DNA of 64,000 nucleotides, from assembly GCF_003362805.1 (NCBI RefSeq), contig NZ_QNQT01000001.1, positions 496,001 through 560,000 of the forward strand, given 5' to 3'. Position numbers and translations under genes: made by a program. Position 1 is the stretch's first letter. Each line of letters opens with the position of its first letter. Below, piece after piece: positions 18,418-26,581 of the stretch. The DNA is from Neobacillus piezotolerans (GTDB lineage: Bacteria > Bacillota > Bacilli > Bacillales > Cytobacillaceae). The notes beneath the pieces are model-generated. The model was not told the DNA's origin, ran no database searches, and was given only the letters and a program-made list of their open reading frames with translations.

Positions 18418-19212
18418 ATGGATACAGTCCATGTGTTTGGGCAGGCAAGAAAGTGGATTCTTGAAGCGGGGGAACAGATTCGATCTTCATTTGATAAAAC
18501 TCTTAATATCCATACAAAATCTGATCCGAATGACCTTGTAACAGACATTGACAGGGACACGGAAAAATTTTTCATCGAGAATATCAGAGCGGTTTTCCCG
18601 GGGCATAGGATACTTGGCGAGGAAGGATTCGGCGATAAACTCCAAGATCTCGAAGGAGTTGTGTGGATTATTGACCCGATTGACGGAACGATGAATTTTA
18701 TCCACCAGCAAAGGAACTTTGCAATATCAATTGGAATATATGAGAATGGCAAGGGGAAAATCGGCCTTGTTTATGATATCGTCCACAATGAACTTTATCA
18801 TGCAATAGCAGGAAGCGGCGCATTTCTAAATGGAAAGGAATTGCCGAAGCTTGAAAGGGCCGCTGTTAAAGAATCAATCGTGGCGTTGAATATCAGCTGG
18901 GTCCTGGAAAATAAGAGGGTTGACCATAACCTGCTCATTCCGCTTGTCAGGGAAGCAAGAGGGACAAGGTCGTATGGATCAGCTGCGCTTGAACTTGTTT
19001 ACGTGGCGACGGGCAGGGTAAATGCCTATATTTCGCCAAGGCTGGCCCCATGGGATTATGCGGGCGGAGCTCTCATTGTGGAAGAAGCGGGCGGCAGTGT
19101 GACAAACCTTAATGGAGGTAAGCTCGATATGCTGAACAAATCGTCCGTGCTCGCCGCTGGGCCGGGCCTTCATGGAGATATCCTCGAACGGTACCTAAAA
19201 GTGGGGAAATAA
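18418..19212 (+). CDS. suhB: Inositol-1-monophosphatase family protein
   Basis: A 264-residue Mg2+-dependent phosphatase with all three IMPase metal motifs: GEEG near residue 68, WIIDPIDGTMNF near residue 82-93 and WDYAGGALIVEEAGG near 208-222. The family hydrolyses inositol monophosphate and related sugar phosphates; the B. subtilis counterpart is YktC. The start at 18418 follows a GGGGGG run and gives the usual length; the frame stays open 26 codons upstream without support. A bidirectional terminator follows. Confidence 0.92.
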   Translation: MDTVHVFGQARKWILEAGEQIRSSFDKTLNIHTKSDPNDLVTDIDRDTEKFFIENIRAVFPGHRILGEEGFGDKLQDLEGVVWIIDPIDGTMNFIHQQRNFAISIGIYENGKGKIGLVYDIVHNELYHAIAGSGAFLNGKELPKLERAAVKESIVALNISWVLENKRVDHNLLIPLVREARGTRSYGSAALELVYVATGRVNAYISPRLAPWDYAGGALIVEEAGGSVTNLNGGKLDMLNKSSVLAAGPGLHGDILERYLKVGK

Positions 19213-19219
19213 ACGAATA

Positions 19220-19262
19220 AAGCACTGAGGGGGCCGGAAGCCGTACCCTTCAGTGCTTTTTT
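19220..19262. terminator. Bidirectional terminator between suhB and ylaF
   Basis: AAGCACTGA (19220-19228) pairs with TCAGTGCTT (19250-19258), with inner GGG/CCC, then a T-run. The ylaF stop codon is inside the right arm. Confidence 0.85.
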
Positions 19263-19429
19263 TGGCCTTTCTTTTTCCTTTTAAACCCTTCCCTCATTGC
19301 GAAAGAAAGAACAGCGATACAAGCCAGAATCCCAAGAATGCTCTGTTCCCCAATCGCGATTCCTATGCCCGAAATGGACGCGGCCGCCATAATCGCCAAC
19401 CCGAAGATGTCCCATTTTATTTTTTTCAT
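19250..19429 (-). CDS. ylaF: YlaF-like small membrane protein
   Basis: A 59-residue protein starting MKKIKWDIFGLAIMAAAS with two hydrophobic helices (about residues 7-26 and 30-45) and a very basic C-terminus (FKRKKKGQKKH). It lies just upstream of and divergent from typA, as ylaF does in B. subtilis, and has the same size and topology. AGGAGAGCC precedes the ATG by 4-5 bases. The function is unknown. A longer frame overlapping it in another register is not the gene. Confidence 0.75.
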   Translation of the reverse strand: MKKIKWDIFGLAIMAAASISGIGIAIGEQSILGILACIAVLSFAMREGFKRKKKGQKKH

Positions 19430-19621
19430 CGGCTCTCCTATCTTTTCCCCAACGTATATTTTGCTTAATCTTCATTAATTTGGGGAAAATATAGACTTCA
19501 AAGCCTATTGTACTCAAAAAATTTATAGGTTTCTACATGATATGTGTTATAATGTTTCAGTTGTACTTGAAATAAAAGCCAAAAAAGCTTTATCCCTTAT
19601 AAAAGGCAGGAGTGAACCACC

Positions 19622-21460
19622 TTGAATAAACGAAATGATATTCGCAATATAGCCATTATTGCCCACGTTGACCATGGAAAAACAACCCTCGTTGACCAAT
19701 TGCTCAAGCAATCGGGGATTTTTCGTTCCAACGAGCATGTCGAAGAAAGGGCAATGGATTCGAATGATATAGAGCGCGAAAGAGGAATTACGATCCTTGC
19801 AAAAAACACCGCGATCCAGTACAAAGATACAAAAATCAATATCCTGGATACCCCTGGGCACGCCGACTTTGGAGGAGAAGTGGAACGGATCATGAAAATG
19901 GTCGATGGCGTTCTCCTTGTTGTTGATGCTTACGAAGGGACGATGCCGCAAACAAGGTTCGTTTTGAAAAAAGCGCTTGAACAAAAGCTTACTCCAATTG
20001 TTGTTGTCAATAAAATCGACCGGGACTTCGCCCGGCCGGAAGAAGTAATTGATGAAGTTATCGATTTGTTCATCGAGCTTGACGCCAATGAGGACCAGCT
20101 TGAATTCCCGGTGATCTATGCTTCTGCATTAAATGGAACAGCTAGCACAAATCCCGAGCAACAGGATGAAAACATGCAGGTGCTCTATGAATCGATCATC
20201 GAGCATATCCCGGCACCGGCCGATAATCGCGAAGAACCCCTTCAATTTCAGGTAGCCTTATTGGATTACAACGATTATGTTGGCAGGATTGGGATTGGAC
20301 GGGTTTTCCGCGGGACGATGAAGGTCGGCCAGCAGGTGGCATTAATGAAACTTGATGGTTCAGTCAAACAATTTCGCGTTACAAAAATGTTCGGTTTCTT
20401 TGGGCTGAAGCGCCAGGAGATCCAGGAAGCTTTTGCAGGGGACCTCGTTGCCGTATCGGGGATGGAAGACATCAATGTCGGTGAAACTGTATGCCCTGTT
20501 GAGCACCAGGAAGCTTTGCCTGTACTCCATATTGATGAACCCACTCTTCAAATGACGTTCGCTGTCAATAACAGCCCGTTCGCGGGAAGGGAAGGAAAGT
20601 ATTTAACTTCCAGGAAGATTGAGGAGCGGCTTCTGGCCCAGCTTCAGACAGATGTAAGCCTGAGGGTTGAAAACACGGATTCACCCGATGCCTGGATTGT
20701 TTCTGGAAGGGGTGAACTTCACCTTTCCATCCTGATTGAAAATATGCGCCGTGAAGGGTATGAACTCCAGGTTTCAAAACCCGAAGTTATTGTAAAAGAA
20801 GTAGATGGAGTACGCTGCGAGCCAATCGAGAGGGTTCAAATCGATGTACCGGAGGAATATACCGGAGCTGTCATGGAATCAATCGGTGCGCGAAAAGGCG
20901 AAATGTCCGATATGGTCAATAACGGCAATGGCCAAGTCCGCCTAATATTCATGGTTCCGGCCAGGGGCTTGATTGGTTATACTACTGAATTTCTGACTTT
21001 GACGCGCGGTTACGGAATCATCAACCATACGTTTGATAGCTATCAGCCAATGCTTGCTGGCCAGGTAGGCGGTAGGCGCCAAGGCGTGCTTGTATCCATG
21101 GAGTCAGGCAAAGCGTCAACCTATGGCATCATGCAGGTTGAAGACCGGGGTACGATTTTTGTCGAGCCTGGAACTGAAATTTATGAAGGCATGATCGTCG
21201 GGGAACATACACGTGAAAATGACATTACTGTAAATATAACAAAAGTGAAGCATGCAACCAACGTCCGTTCGGCGAACAAAGACCAAACTTCAACAATTAA
21301 AAAGCCGCGGATCATGACGCTGGAGGAATCACTTGAATATTTGAATGAAGACGAGTATTGTGAAGTTACACCGGAGTCAATCCGCCTTCGCAAAAAGATA
21401 CTAGATAAAAACGAGCGGGAACGGATTGCCAAGAAGAAGAAATACGCGGAAATGAACTAG
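19622..21460 (+). CDS. typA: Ribosome-associated GTPase TypA/BipA
   Basis: A 612-residue translational GTPase with G1 AHVDHGKTT near residue 14, switch region RGITI, G3 DTPGHADFGGE near 74, G4 NKID near 131 and G5 SALNG near 167, followed by domain II, EF-G-like III and V, and the TypA-specific C-terminal domain. It acts on the 50S subunit during assembly, especially in cold or stress. The start is TTG, 6 bases after a CAGGAGTG site. Confidence 0.97.
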   Translation: MNKRNDIRNIAIIAHVDHGKTTLVDQLLKQSGIFRSNEHVEERAMDSNDIERERGITILAKNTAIQYKDTKINILDTPGHADFGGEVERIMKMVDGVLLVVDAYEGTMPQTRFVLKKALEQKLTPIVVVNKIDRDFARPEEVIDEVIDLFIELDANEDQLEFPVIYASALNGTASTNPEQQDENMQVLYESIIEHIPAPADNREEPLQFQVALLDYNDYVGRIGIGRVFRGTMKVGQQVALMKLDGSVKQFRVTKMFGFFGLKRQEIQEAFAGDLVAVSGMEDINVGETVCPVEHQEALPVLHIDEPTLQMTFAVNNSPFAGREGKYLTSRKIEERLLAQLQTDVSLRVENTDSPDAWIVSGRGELHLSILIENMRREGYELQVSKPEVIVKEVDGVRCEPIERVQIDVPEEYTGAVMESIGARKGEMSDMVNNGNGQVRLIFMVPARGLIGYTTEFLTLTRGYGIINHTFDSYQPMLAGQVGGRRQGVLVSMESGKASTYGIMQVEDRGTIFVEPGTEIYEGMIVGEHTRENDITVNITKVKHATNVRSANKDQTSTIKKPRIMTLEESLEYLNEDEYCEVTPESIRLRKKILDKNERERIAKKKKYAEMN

Positions 21461-21481
21461 TAGTAGGGGAGGAATGCTGGA

Positions 21482-21787
21482 ATGGAGGACAGGCTGTCCT
21501 TTTTTGCGGCACTTTATAAGGTAGGGGAAAACCCAAAAATGGGGATGTGGATGCTGTATGTTACGATAGTCGCCCTTTCTGTCGTTGTGTACAAATTGGG
21601 GTTCGCTAAAAAACTCCCTCCTGCCAAATCTGCTGTCATTTACTTGTTCCTCGCGCTTGGCAGCACAATCCTGACCTTTTTGGGAGTCATGCTGCCGATA
21701 ACCGAAGGACTCGTGGTTGCTGCAATCATTTTGATCATTTACAAAATCCGCCTGAACCAGGAGCGGAAACAAAAAACAGAAGCTTGA
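21482..21787 (+). CDS. ylaH: YlaH-like membrane protein
   Basis: A 101-residue protein with three hydrophobic segments (about residues 20-38, 47-66 and 70-88) and a basic C-terminus. It directly follows typA (21-base gap), as ylaH does in B. subtilis, and matches the YlaH family (PF14036). Function unknown. It overlaps the open frame of the next gene by 4 bases (TGATG) but probably not its true start. Confidence 0.8.
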   Translation: MEDRLSFFAALYKVGENPKMGMWMLYVTIVALSVVVYKLGFAKKLPPAKSAVIYLFLALGSTILTFLGVMLPITEGLVVAAIILIIYKIRLNQERKQKTEA

Positions 21788-21804
21788 TGGGGGAGGGTCT
21801 GCAA

Positions 21805-22110
21805 ATGAATTCCCTGCAGGATACTATTTACAATTGGCTCACTATCAAAGTGGTATGCGACGCCCGGCCCAACGATTCTGCCGCTTTGGAAACAATGGAG
21901 ATGTTTGAAGGGATGCTTACCGATAATTATGGGGTCAGCGCTTCCGATTTAACAATCGAAACGGATGAAAACATGTATTACGTCCACTATGAACGTGATG
22001 GGGAAAAGAAGAAAACACGTTTTCCACGTGAGCTGATCGAAGTAATGCTGAACCAGATCAATATGGAACCCGATAAGTTCTGCAACTTTCCGGATGAATC
22101 TGAAAGCTGA
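21805..22110 (+). CDS. Conserved hypothetical acidic protein
   Basis: A 101-residue soluble acidic protein (MNSLQDTIYNWLTIKVVCDARP...). It resembles a small alpha/beta domain with helices around residues 25-37 and 78-90. I do not recognise a named family. The ATG at 21805 is 8 bases after GGGAGG; an ATG at 21784 overlapping the ylaH stop would add seven residues but lies in front of that site. It is likely translationally linked to typA-ylaH. Confidence 0.6.
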   Translation: MNSLQDTIYNWLTIKVVCDARPNDSAALETMEMFEGMLTDNYGVSASDLTIETDENMYYVHYERDGEKKKTRFPRELIEVMLNQINMEPDKFCNFPDESES

Positions 22111-22115
22111 TTGCA

Positions 22116-22147
22116 AAACCCCCTGAACGGGCCTGTTCAGGGGGTTT
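22116..22147. terminator. Bidirectional terminator before ylaI
   Basis: AAACCCCCTGAAC (22116-22128) with a perfect complement at 22135-22147 and a 6-base loop, then T-rich sequence. Confidence 0.9.
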
Positions 22148-22154
22148 GTCTTTT

Positions 22155-22355
22155 TTAAAAGTCGTCTTTGTTCTTTTTTGTACGGTATAGGCGGAAATTG
22201 CCGCTTGCAATCCGTTCATTAGTCCTCTCTGCAATCCTGTCATGGCAAGGAATACACATATACGTATGGATTGGCCGGTTGCGAAGCCTTTTTGCTTCCG
22301 GGGATTCGTCCGGAATCATTTCAATTGTATCACATAGAACACATTTTACTCTCAA
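22155..22355 (-). CDS. ylaI: YlaI-like small zinc-ribbon-type protein
   Basis: A 66-residue protein with two CxxC knuckles (CVLC near residue 5 and CIPC near residue 34) in the arrangement of a small zinc ribbon, followed by a basic tail. Size and position after typA-ylaH match B. subtilis YlaI. The start is TTG (giving MRVKCVLCD), 7 bases after GAGGTGG. The function is unknown; RNA or protein binding is only a guess from the fold. Confidence 0.8.
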   Translation of the reverse strand: MRVKCVLCDTIEMIPDESPEAKRLRNRPIHTYMCIPCHDRIAERTNERIASGNFRLYRTKKNKDDF

Positions 22356-22532
22356 GCTCGGGCCACCTCAAATCTGTTTGCTTTCACCTTGGTTAATTTA
22401 TTGGCATACTAATAGTATAACATGGGATATTCCATGAACATAGTCCCGGCATTCCCGCAAGTTGCTGTATGAAATGGTTAATAGTAAGATGGGGGAGCCG
22501 GGAATTTAACAGAATCGAAAGGAGCATTTTTT

Positions 22533-22988
22533 ATGGCTAACCAGGTAGAACCAAAACTAATCAAACCGTTATTCGACGAATTGCAGAAGGAACGGTTTGC
22601 CACAATTGCCACGATAGACCACGAAACGGGCGGACCGAACATCAGCGCCATTTCATGGCTGCTTGCAAAAGATGAAAGCACCATTTATTTCGCAGTGGAT
22701 AATCGTTCGAGGATTGTTCAGAACATTAAAAACAAAGGCGAAGTGGCTATAAATGTCATTGCCAATGAAACTACATACGCGATTAATGGCAATGCGGCTG
22801 TTAAACATGAAAAGATGGAAGGCGTTCCTTTAAAGCTGGCACTGATCGAAGTGAAAATCAATGAAGTTCGTGATGTCATGTTTTACGGTTCCAAAATTAC
22901 ACAAGAGCCAGAATACGATAAAACGTATGACAAAGCCGCCGCGGCACGGCTTGATACGCAGGTCATGGAGGCATTCCGGAAAGCCTGA
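22533..22988 (+). CDS. ylaL: Pyridoxamine 5'-phosphate oxidase-like flavin-binding protein
   Basis: A 151-residue split-barrel protein with the family pattern ERFATIATIDHETGGPNISAISW at the N-terminus, a strand pair TIYFAVDNRSRIVQNI and a later NVIANETTYAINGNA segment. Such proteins bind FMN, F420 or heme; which one cannot be told. It is probably the YlaL counterpart by location in the yla cluster. AAAGGAG precedes the ATG. Confidence 0.75.
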   Translation: MANQVEPKLIKPLFDELQKERFATIATIDHETGGPNISAISWLLAKDESTIYFAVDNRSRIVQNIKNKGEVAINVIANETTYAINGNAAVKHEKMEGVPLKLALIEVKINEVRDVMFYGSKITQEPEYDKTYDKAAAARLDTQVMEAFRKA

Positions 22989-23005
22989 TCTCCTGCGGGA
23001 CTAAA

Positions 23006-23039
23006 AATGGAAGCCCGGCAAGTTTGCCAGGCTTCCATT
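23006..23039. terminator. Bidirectional terminator between ylaL and ylaJ
   Basis: AATGGAAGCC/GGCTTCCATT with an inner GGCAA/TTGCC, separated by single mismatched bases. Confidence 0.85.
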
Positions 23040-23157
23040 GCATTTTCAGCATGTCATTGTTGGGCATTCTTCAATTTCGCTTAATGAGGCCTGGTTTTGG
23101 AAATGATTTGTTATTGAAACATGTTGGGTCTGAACGTTTTTCCGTTTCACGGATCCA

Positions 23158-23745
23158 TTACTTTTTCCTTAAGGACTCTTCTTCCTGTCTCCGCTCCAAT
23201 TTTTTCTTGTCTTGTTCAGGCATTTGTTCCTTATTCCCTTTCACAGGCCTGCCCCGCTCCGGCTCTACGATTTTACCCGGAACTTCAGGTACAATCCTCC
23301 CGGCCAAGTCTGCCAGTTCATATAAAATCCCCTGTATAGGTTTGCCATTTTGAACATCCTCCGAAATTTCCTTTAAACGCGCATTCATATCTGGATCCGC
23401 AACGACCATCGCCCTGGCTCCGTAAGGGTCGTCTTTCAGTGCTTCGGCGACTGAGTATTTGATTGTCCCTGCTTCCGATCGTTCCACAGTGGAATCGATG
23501 TCAATGCCAACTATCGCATATTTTCCTAGTACGACAGCATTCGCTCCATTTACGTTCGGTACGGATGAAGCAATCTTCTCCAGATGGCGGGCTGCCCTCT
23601 TCCCTGTTTTTCTGTCCGTATTCGGAGCGGCGCTGTTTTTTACTTGTACAAGGTGATTTGTGGCCTTGCCGCCATCAGTCCCTTGATTTGCACCGCAGCC
23701 GGAAAGAGCGAGCATAATACCAAGAATCATCATTAATTTTCCCAT
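23158..23745 (-). CDS. ylaJ: YhcN/YlaJ family sporulation lipoprotein
   Basis: A 195-residue lipoprotein: signal MGKLMMILGIMLALSGCGAN with the lipobox Cys near residue 17, a YhcN/YlaJ domain at about 50-150 (ASSVPNVNGANAVVLGKYAIVGIDID, KYSVAEALKDDPYGARAMVVADPD) and a Lys/Glu/Gln-rich tail. YlaJ homologues are made in the forespore and affect germination. The start is uncertain: ATG 23745 is 11 bases from AGGTGG, and an in-frame TTG two codons upstream is better spaced. Confidence 0.85.
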   Translation of the reverse strand: MGKLMMILGIMLALSGCGANQGTDGGKATNHLVQVKNSAAPNTDRKTGKRAARHLEKIASSVPNVNGANAVVLGKYAIVGIDIDSTVERSEAGTIKYSVAEALKDDPYGARAMVVADPDMNARLKEISEDVQNGKPIQGILYELADLAGRIVPEVPGKIVEPERGRPVKGNKEQMPEQDKKKLERRQEEESLRKK

Positions 23746-24072
23746 GAACAAGAAAACCACCTACCTTTTAAAATGCCGGAAGCCGTTCCGAAAAAAACAG
23801 ATTCCGCCGATGATTAGCCCCTTTCAACTTCCGCTAAATTAGCAGCTAACGCGTATTAAAAACAGGCAGTACGAACCCGATTGGTTCCACTAGGCAGCAG
23901 AAACCCAAAGTGCCGAGTATCACTGTAGCCCACTTCCAGGACCTATATATAAACTTACACGGTTGGCAAAGGGGGTAACACGATTATTGTCCGGAATATC
24001 GTCTATCTTTATTCGCAAAATCATATATTTTACCAAAAGTTGAGAGAGGCCATATAAGCGGGAGGCATTCAA
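23746..24072. other. Gene-free stretch between ylaJ and ylaK
   Basis: This 327-base interval separates divergent ylaJ and ylaK. It contains one copy of the intergenic repeat (23805-23943). The rest is AT-rich and includes the ylaK ribosome binding site (GGGAGG at 24060). I see no convincing promoter hexamer pair. Confidence 0.5.
23805..23943. repeat. Intergenic repeat, copy 1
   Basis: This 139-base sequence is homologous over its whole length to 42784-42920 in the same orientation. A 68-base core (from GCAGTACGAACCC to the CACTGTAGCCCAC motif) aligns without gaps at about 57 of 68 positions by eye, including 22 consecutive identical bases. It contains a GAACC-CGATT-GGTTC hairpin and a GGCA/TGCC hairpin. 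It is not coding in any frame. It may be a dispersed palindromic element or a structured RNA. Confidence 0.75.
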
Positions 24073-25401
24073 TTGAATAAAATCTATGTATTGGACACCA
24101 ATGTTTTGCTGCAGGACCCCTATTCAATTTTTTCGTTTGAGGACAATGATATTGTCATACCTGCGGTCGTTTTGGAGGAAGTCGATTCCAAGAAGCGTTA
24201 TATGGACGAAATAGGCCGGAATGCGCGCCAGGTTTCCAGGCTGATTGACGGGTTCAGGGCCCATGGAAAGCTTCATGAAAGAATCAATCTGGAAAATGGG
24301 GGGAATTTAAGAATCGAAATTAATCATCGCTCTTTCCATGAACTTCAGGAAATTTTCACGGAAAAAACAAATGACAACAGAATCCTTGCCGTAGCGAAGA
24401 ATTTGTTTTTGGAGGAGCAGGCGAAGGAAAACGGAAAAAATGTTATTTTGGTCAGCAAAGATGCCCTTGTCAGGGTGAAAGCTGATGCGATCGGCCTCAA
24501 TGCCGAGGACTTCCTCCAGGATAGGGTGGTTGAGGCAGACCACTTGTATGATGGTTTTCTTGAAATCCATTTGCCAGTCGAAACACTAAATAAATTTTAC
24601 GCAAAAGGGGAATTGCCTGTTTCGGAATTGGCGAACCATCCTTTTTATCCAAATCAGTTCCTGATTATGAAAGATGCACTTGGCAGTTCGTCCTCTGCCC
24701 TGGGCCTAATTGACAGCTCGGGGAAAAAAGCAAGGAAGCTTGCTGTGAAACAGGAACATGTATGGGGAATCCATGCGAGGAATGTCCAGCAGACAATGGC
24801 GATTGAATTGCTGCTGAGGAAGGACGTCCAGCTTGTCACTTTATCCGGGAAGGCGGGGACTGGTAAAACACTGCTCGCGCTAGCCGCGGGTCTGATGCAG
24901 ATCGAAGACCTGAAGCAATACAAAAAGCTGCTTGTAGCCAGGCCGATTGTGCCAGTCGGAAAAGACCTTGGCTTCTTGCCGGGAGAAAAACAGGAAAAGC
25001 TGAGGCCGTGGATGCAGCCAATCTTCGATAATTTGGAGTTTTTGTTTAATACAAAAAAACCGGGGGAGCTTGATGCGATTTTGGCAGGTCTTGGTTCAAT
25101 CGAGGTGGAAGGGCTGACTTATATTAGGGGAAGGAGCCTGCCCGACCAATACATTATTATCGATGAGGCCCAAAACCTGACAAAGCATGAAGTGAAGACC
25201 ATCCTTACGAGGGTAGGGGAGGGGAGCAAGATAGTCTTGATGGGCGATCCAGAACAAATTGACCATCCTTATCTGGATGCTTATAATAACGGCCTCACAT
25301 ATGTCGTCGAAAAATTCAAGGACCAGGCGATCGCCGGCCATGTCAAGCTTCTGAAGGGGGAGAGGTCAGGGCTCGCGAGGCTTGCCGCGGACCTGTTATA
25401 A
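24073..25401 (+). CDS. ylaK: PhoH-family ATPase with N-terminal PIN domain
   Basis: A 442-residue protein, the same length as B. subtilis YlaK. The N-terminal PIN domain (residues about 3-140) opens with YVLDTNVLLQDP and carries acidic residues for metal binding (for example EEVDSKKR, TNDNRILA and the DAL helix). The C-terminal PhoH domain has the Walker A motif GKAGTGKTLLALAAG near residue 260 and the Walker B motif IIDEAQNLT near 358. PIN-PhoH proteins are RNA helicase-ribonucleases in the mycobacterial case. TTG start, 7 bases after GGGAGG. Confidence 0.92.
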   Translation: MNKIYVLDTNVLLQDPYSIFSFEDNDIVIPAVVLEEVDSKKRYMDEIGRNARQVSRLIDGFRAHGKLHERINLENGGNLRIEINHRSFHELQEIFTEKTNDNRILAVAKNLFLEEQAKENGKNVILVSKDALVRVKADAIGLNAEDFLQDRVVEADHLYDGFLEIHLPVETLNKFYAKGELPVSELANHPFYPNQFLIMKDALGSSSSALGLIDSSGKKARKLAVKQEHVWGIHARNVQQTMAIELLLRKDVQLVTLSGKAGTGKTLLALAAGLMQIEDLKQYKKLLVARPIVPVGKDLGFLPGEKQEKLRPWMQPIFDNLEFLFNTKKPGELDAILAGLGSIEVEGLTYIRGRSLPDQYIIIDEAQNLTKHEVKTILTRVGEGSKIVLMGDPEQIDHPYLDAYNNGLTYVVEKFKDQAIAGHVKLLKGERSGLARLAADLL

Positions 25402-25406
25402 AAATA

Positions 25407-25430
25407 AAAAACAGCCCTCGGGCTGTTTTT
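25407..25430. terminator. Terminator after ylaK
   Basis: AAAAACAGCCC and its complement around a TC dinucleotide (a few inner pairs must open to form the loop), followed by a T-run. Stem A-runs allow use on both strands. Confidence 0.85.
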
Positions 25431-25472
25431 CGTTACTTGGTATTGCCCCCTCGGAATCGGAATCAGGCACAT

Positions 25473-25967
25473 TTACTTGATAATAAATTCTGTCACATTC
25501 CTGATCGGGTTGTCCCTATTTGACCCATCTTCTAGGTAAAGGTGGATAGGGCCATCCTCGCGGAGCGGTTTGCCTTTATTGGAAAATGCGGCGACCAAGC
25601 TATATGCCTCTGAAAGGGGAAAGGTATACTCCTTGCCGTCCGCAATGACGGAAAATGTGGTGGCGTCCCCTTCAGGCTCGGCGTTTTTCAGGAAAGGGCC
25701 GATTGGCATCCCGAAGGTGCCTTCAAGAACCTTCTGTTTTTCAAATTTTTTCTTTCCCGGCTCTTCCGGAAGCTGCGCCCCTTCGGTGAATTCCTTGTCC
25801 CACTGCTTCGAAACCGACTTTGTATAAGCTTCAAGTTCTCCGCCGGTATCCCGTGCCTGTTCAAAAAAAGTATCGAGGTCTACTCGGCGCTCGTCGAAAA
25901 TCCAGACGCCGGGGTCAATCGTTATCGGAAATCTTACCTTTCCGGTCAACTTTATAATCCCATCCAT
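25473..25967 (-). CDS. Conserved Bacillaceae protein, sometimes named peptidyl-prolyl isomerase
   Basis: A 164-residue soluble protein beginning MDGIIKLTGKVRFPITIDPGVWIF and ending with a beta-rich segment (GPIHLYLEDGSNRDNPIRN). I remember similar Bacillus proteins carrying a peptidyl-prolyl isomerase label, but none of the known isomerase motifs is visible, so I do not assign that activity. The start is the ATG 7 bases after GGAGG; an ATG two codons upstream abuts the site. It lies between ylaK and ylaN on the opposite strand. Confidence 0.6.
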   Translation of the reverse strand: MDGIIKLTGKVRFPITIDPGVWIFDERRVDLDTFFEQARDTGGELEAYTKSVSKQWDKEFTEGAQLPEEPGKKKFEKQKVLEGTFGMPIGPFLKNAEPEGDATTFSVIADGKEYTFPLSEAYSLVAAFSNKGKPLREDGPIHLYLEDGSNRDNPIRNVTEFIIK

Positions 25968-26141
25968 TGCCATTCCTCCAATTCCATACTGCAATATGAG
26001 TATACTCCGTTTACCTTTTAAAGTCATTAATGCGGCCCGGGAGGAATAAAAGGGCTTGCTCCTTAATAGTTCTTGCAATTTTCGGCCATGACCTGTAAAA
26101 TTTAAAGATAGTGGAGTAATCGCTCGGAAACGGGGGGATCG

Positions 26142-26426
26142 ATGTTGGCGTCCGAAATGATCATTAATCATCAGGAAAAAGCATATGCCCTATTACAGGC
26201 TGACGCTGATAAAATATTGAAATTAATCAAGGTGCAAATGGATAACTTGACGATGCCCCAATGCCCTCTATATGAAGAGGTCTTGGACACGCAAATGTTC
26301 GGCTTATCCAGGGAAATAGATTTTGCCTCCAGGCTTGGGCTGATAGATGAAAAGGACGGCAAAGCCATCCTTGAAAAACTGGAGAGGGAGCTTTCCGCCC
26401 TCCATGAAGCCTCCATGAAAAAATAA
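26142..26426 (+). CDS. ylaN: YlaN (UPF0358) protein
   Basis: A 94-residue helical protein with the highly conserved centre [17 protein letters not shown] and [19 protein letters not shown], recognisable as YlaN. It is needed for growth under iron limitation in B. subtilis and S. aureus and is reported to act with Fur. The exact first codon is uncertain (ATG 26142 or the following TTG); a GGGGGG run lies upstream. It is next to ftsW, as in B. subtilis, and separated from it by a terminator. Confidence 0.93.
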   Translation: MLASEMIINHQEKAYALLQADADKILKLIKVQMDNLTMPQCPLYEEVLDTQMFGLSREIDFASRLGLIDEKDGKAILEKLERELSALHEASMKK

Positions 26427-26431
26427 TCCCC

Positions 26432-26461
26432 AAACCCAAACAGAGCCATGTTTGGGTTTTA
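26432..26461 (+). terminator. Terminator after ylaN
   Basis: AAACCCAAAC/GTTTGGGTTT stem with an 8-base loop and T-rich tail. Confidence 0.85.
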
Positions 26462-26581
26462 TTATTGTTTCCGCCTCGTATTTCAATTTCATTTCAAATG
26501 ATGAAAATAGCAATTTATTCAACTAAAACTTCCAATTTTCATTTATAATAGATACATTCATTATGGAATCGGGGAAATGCG

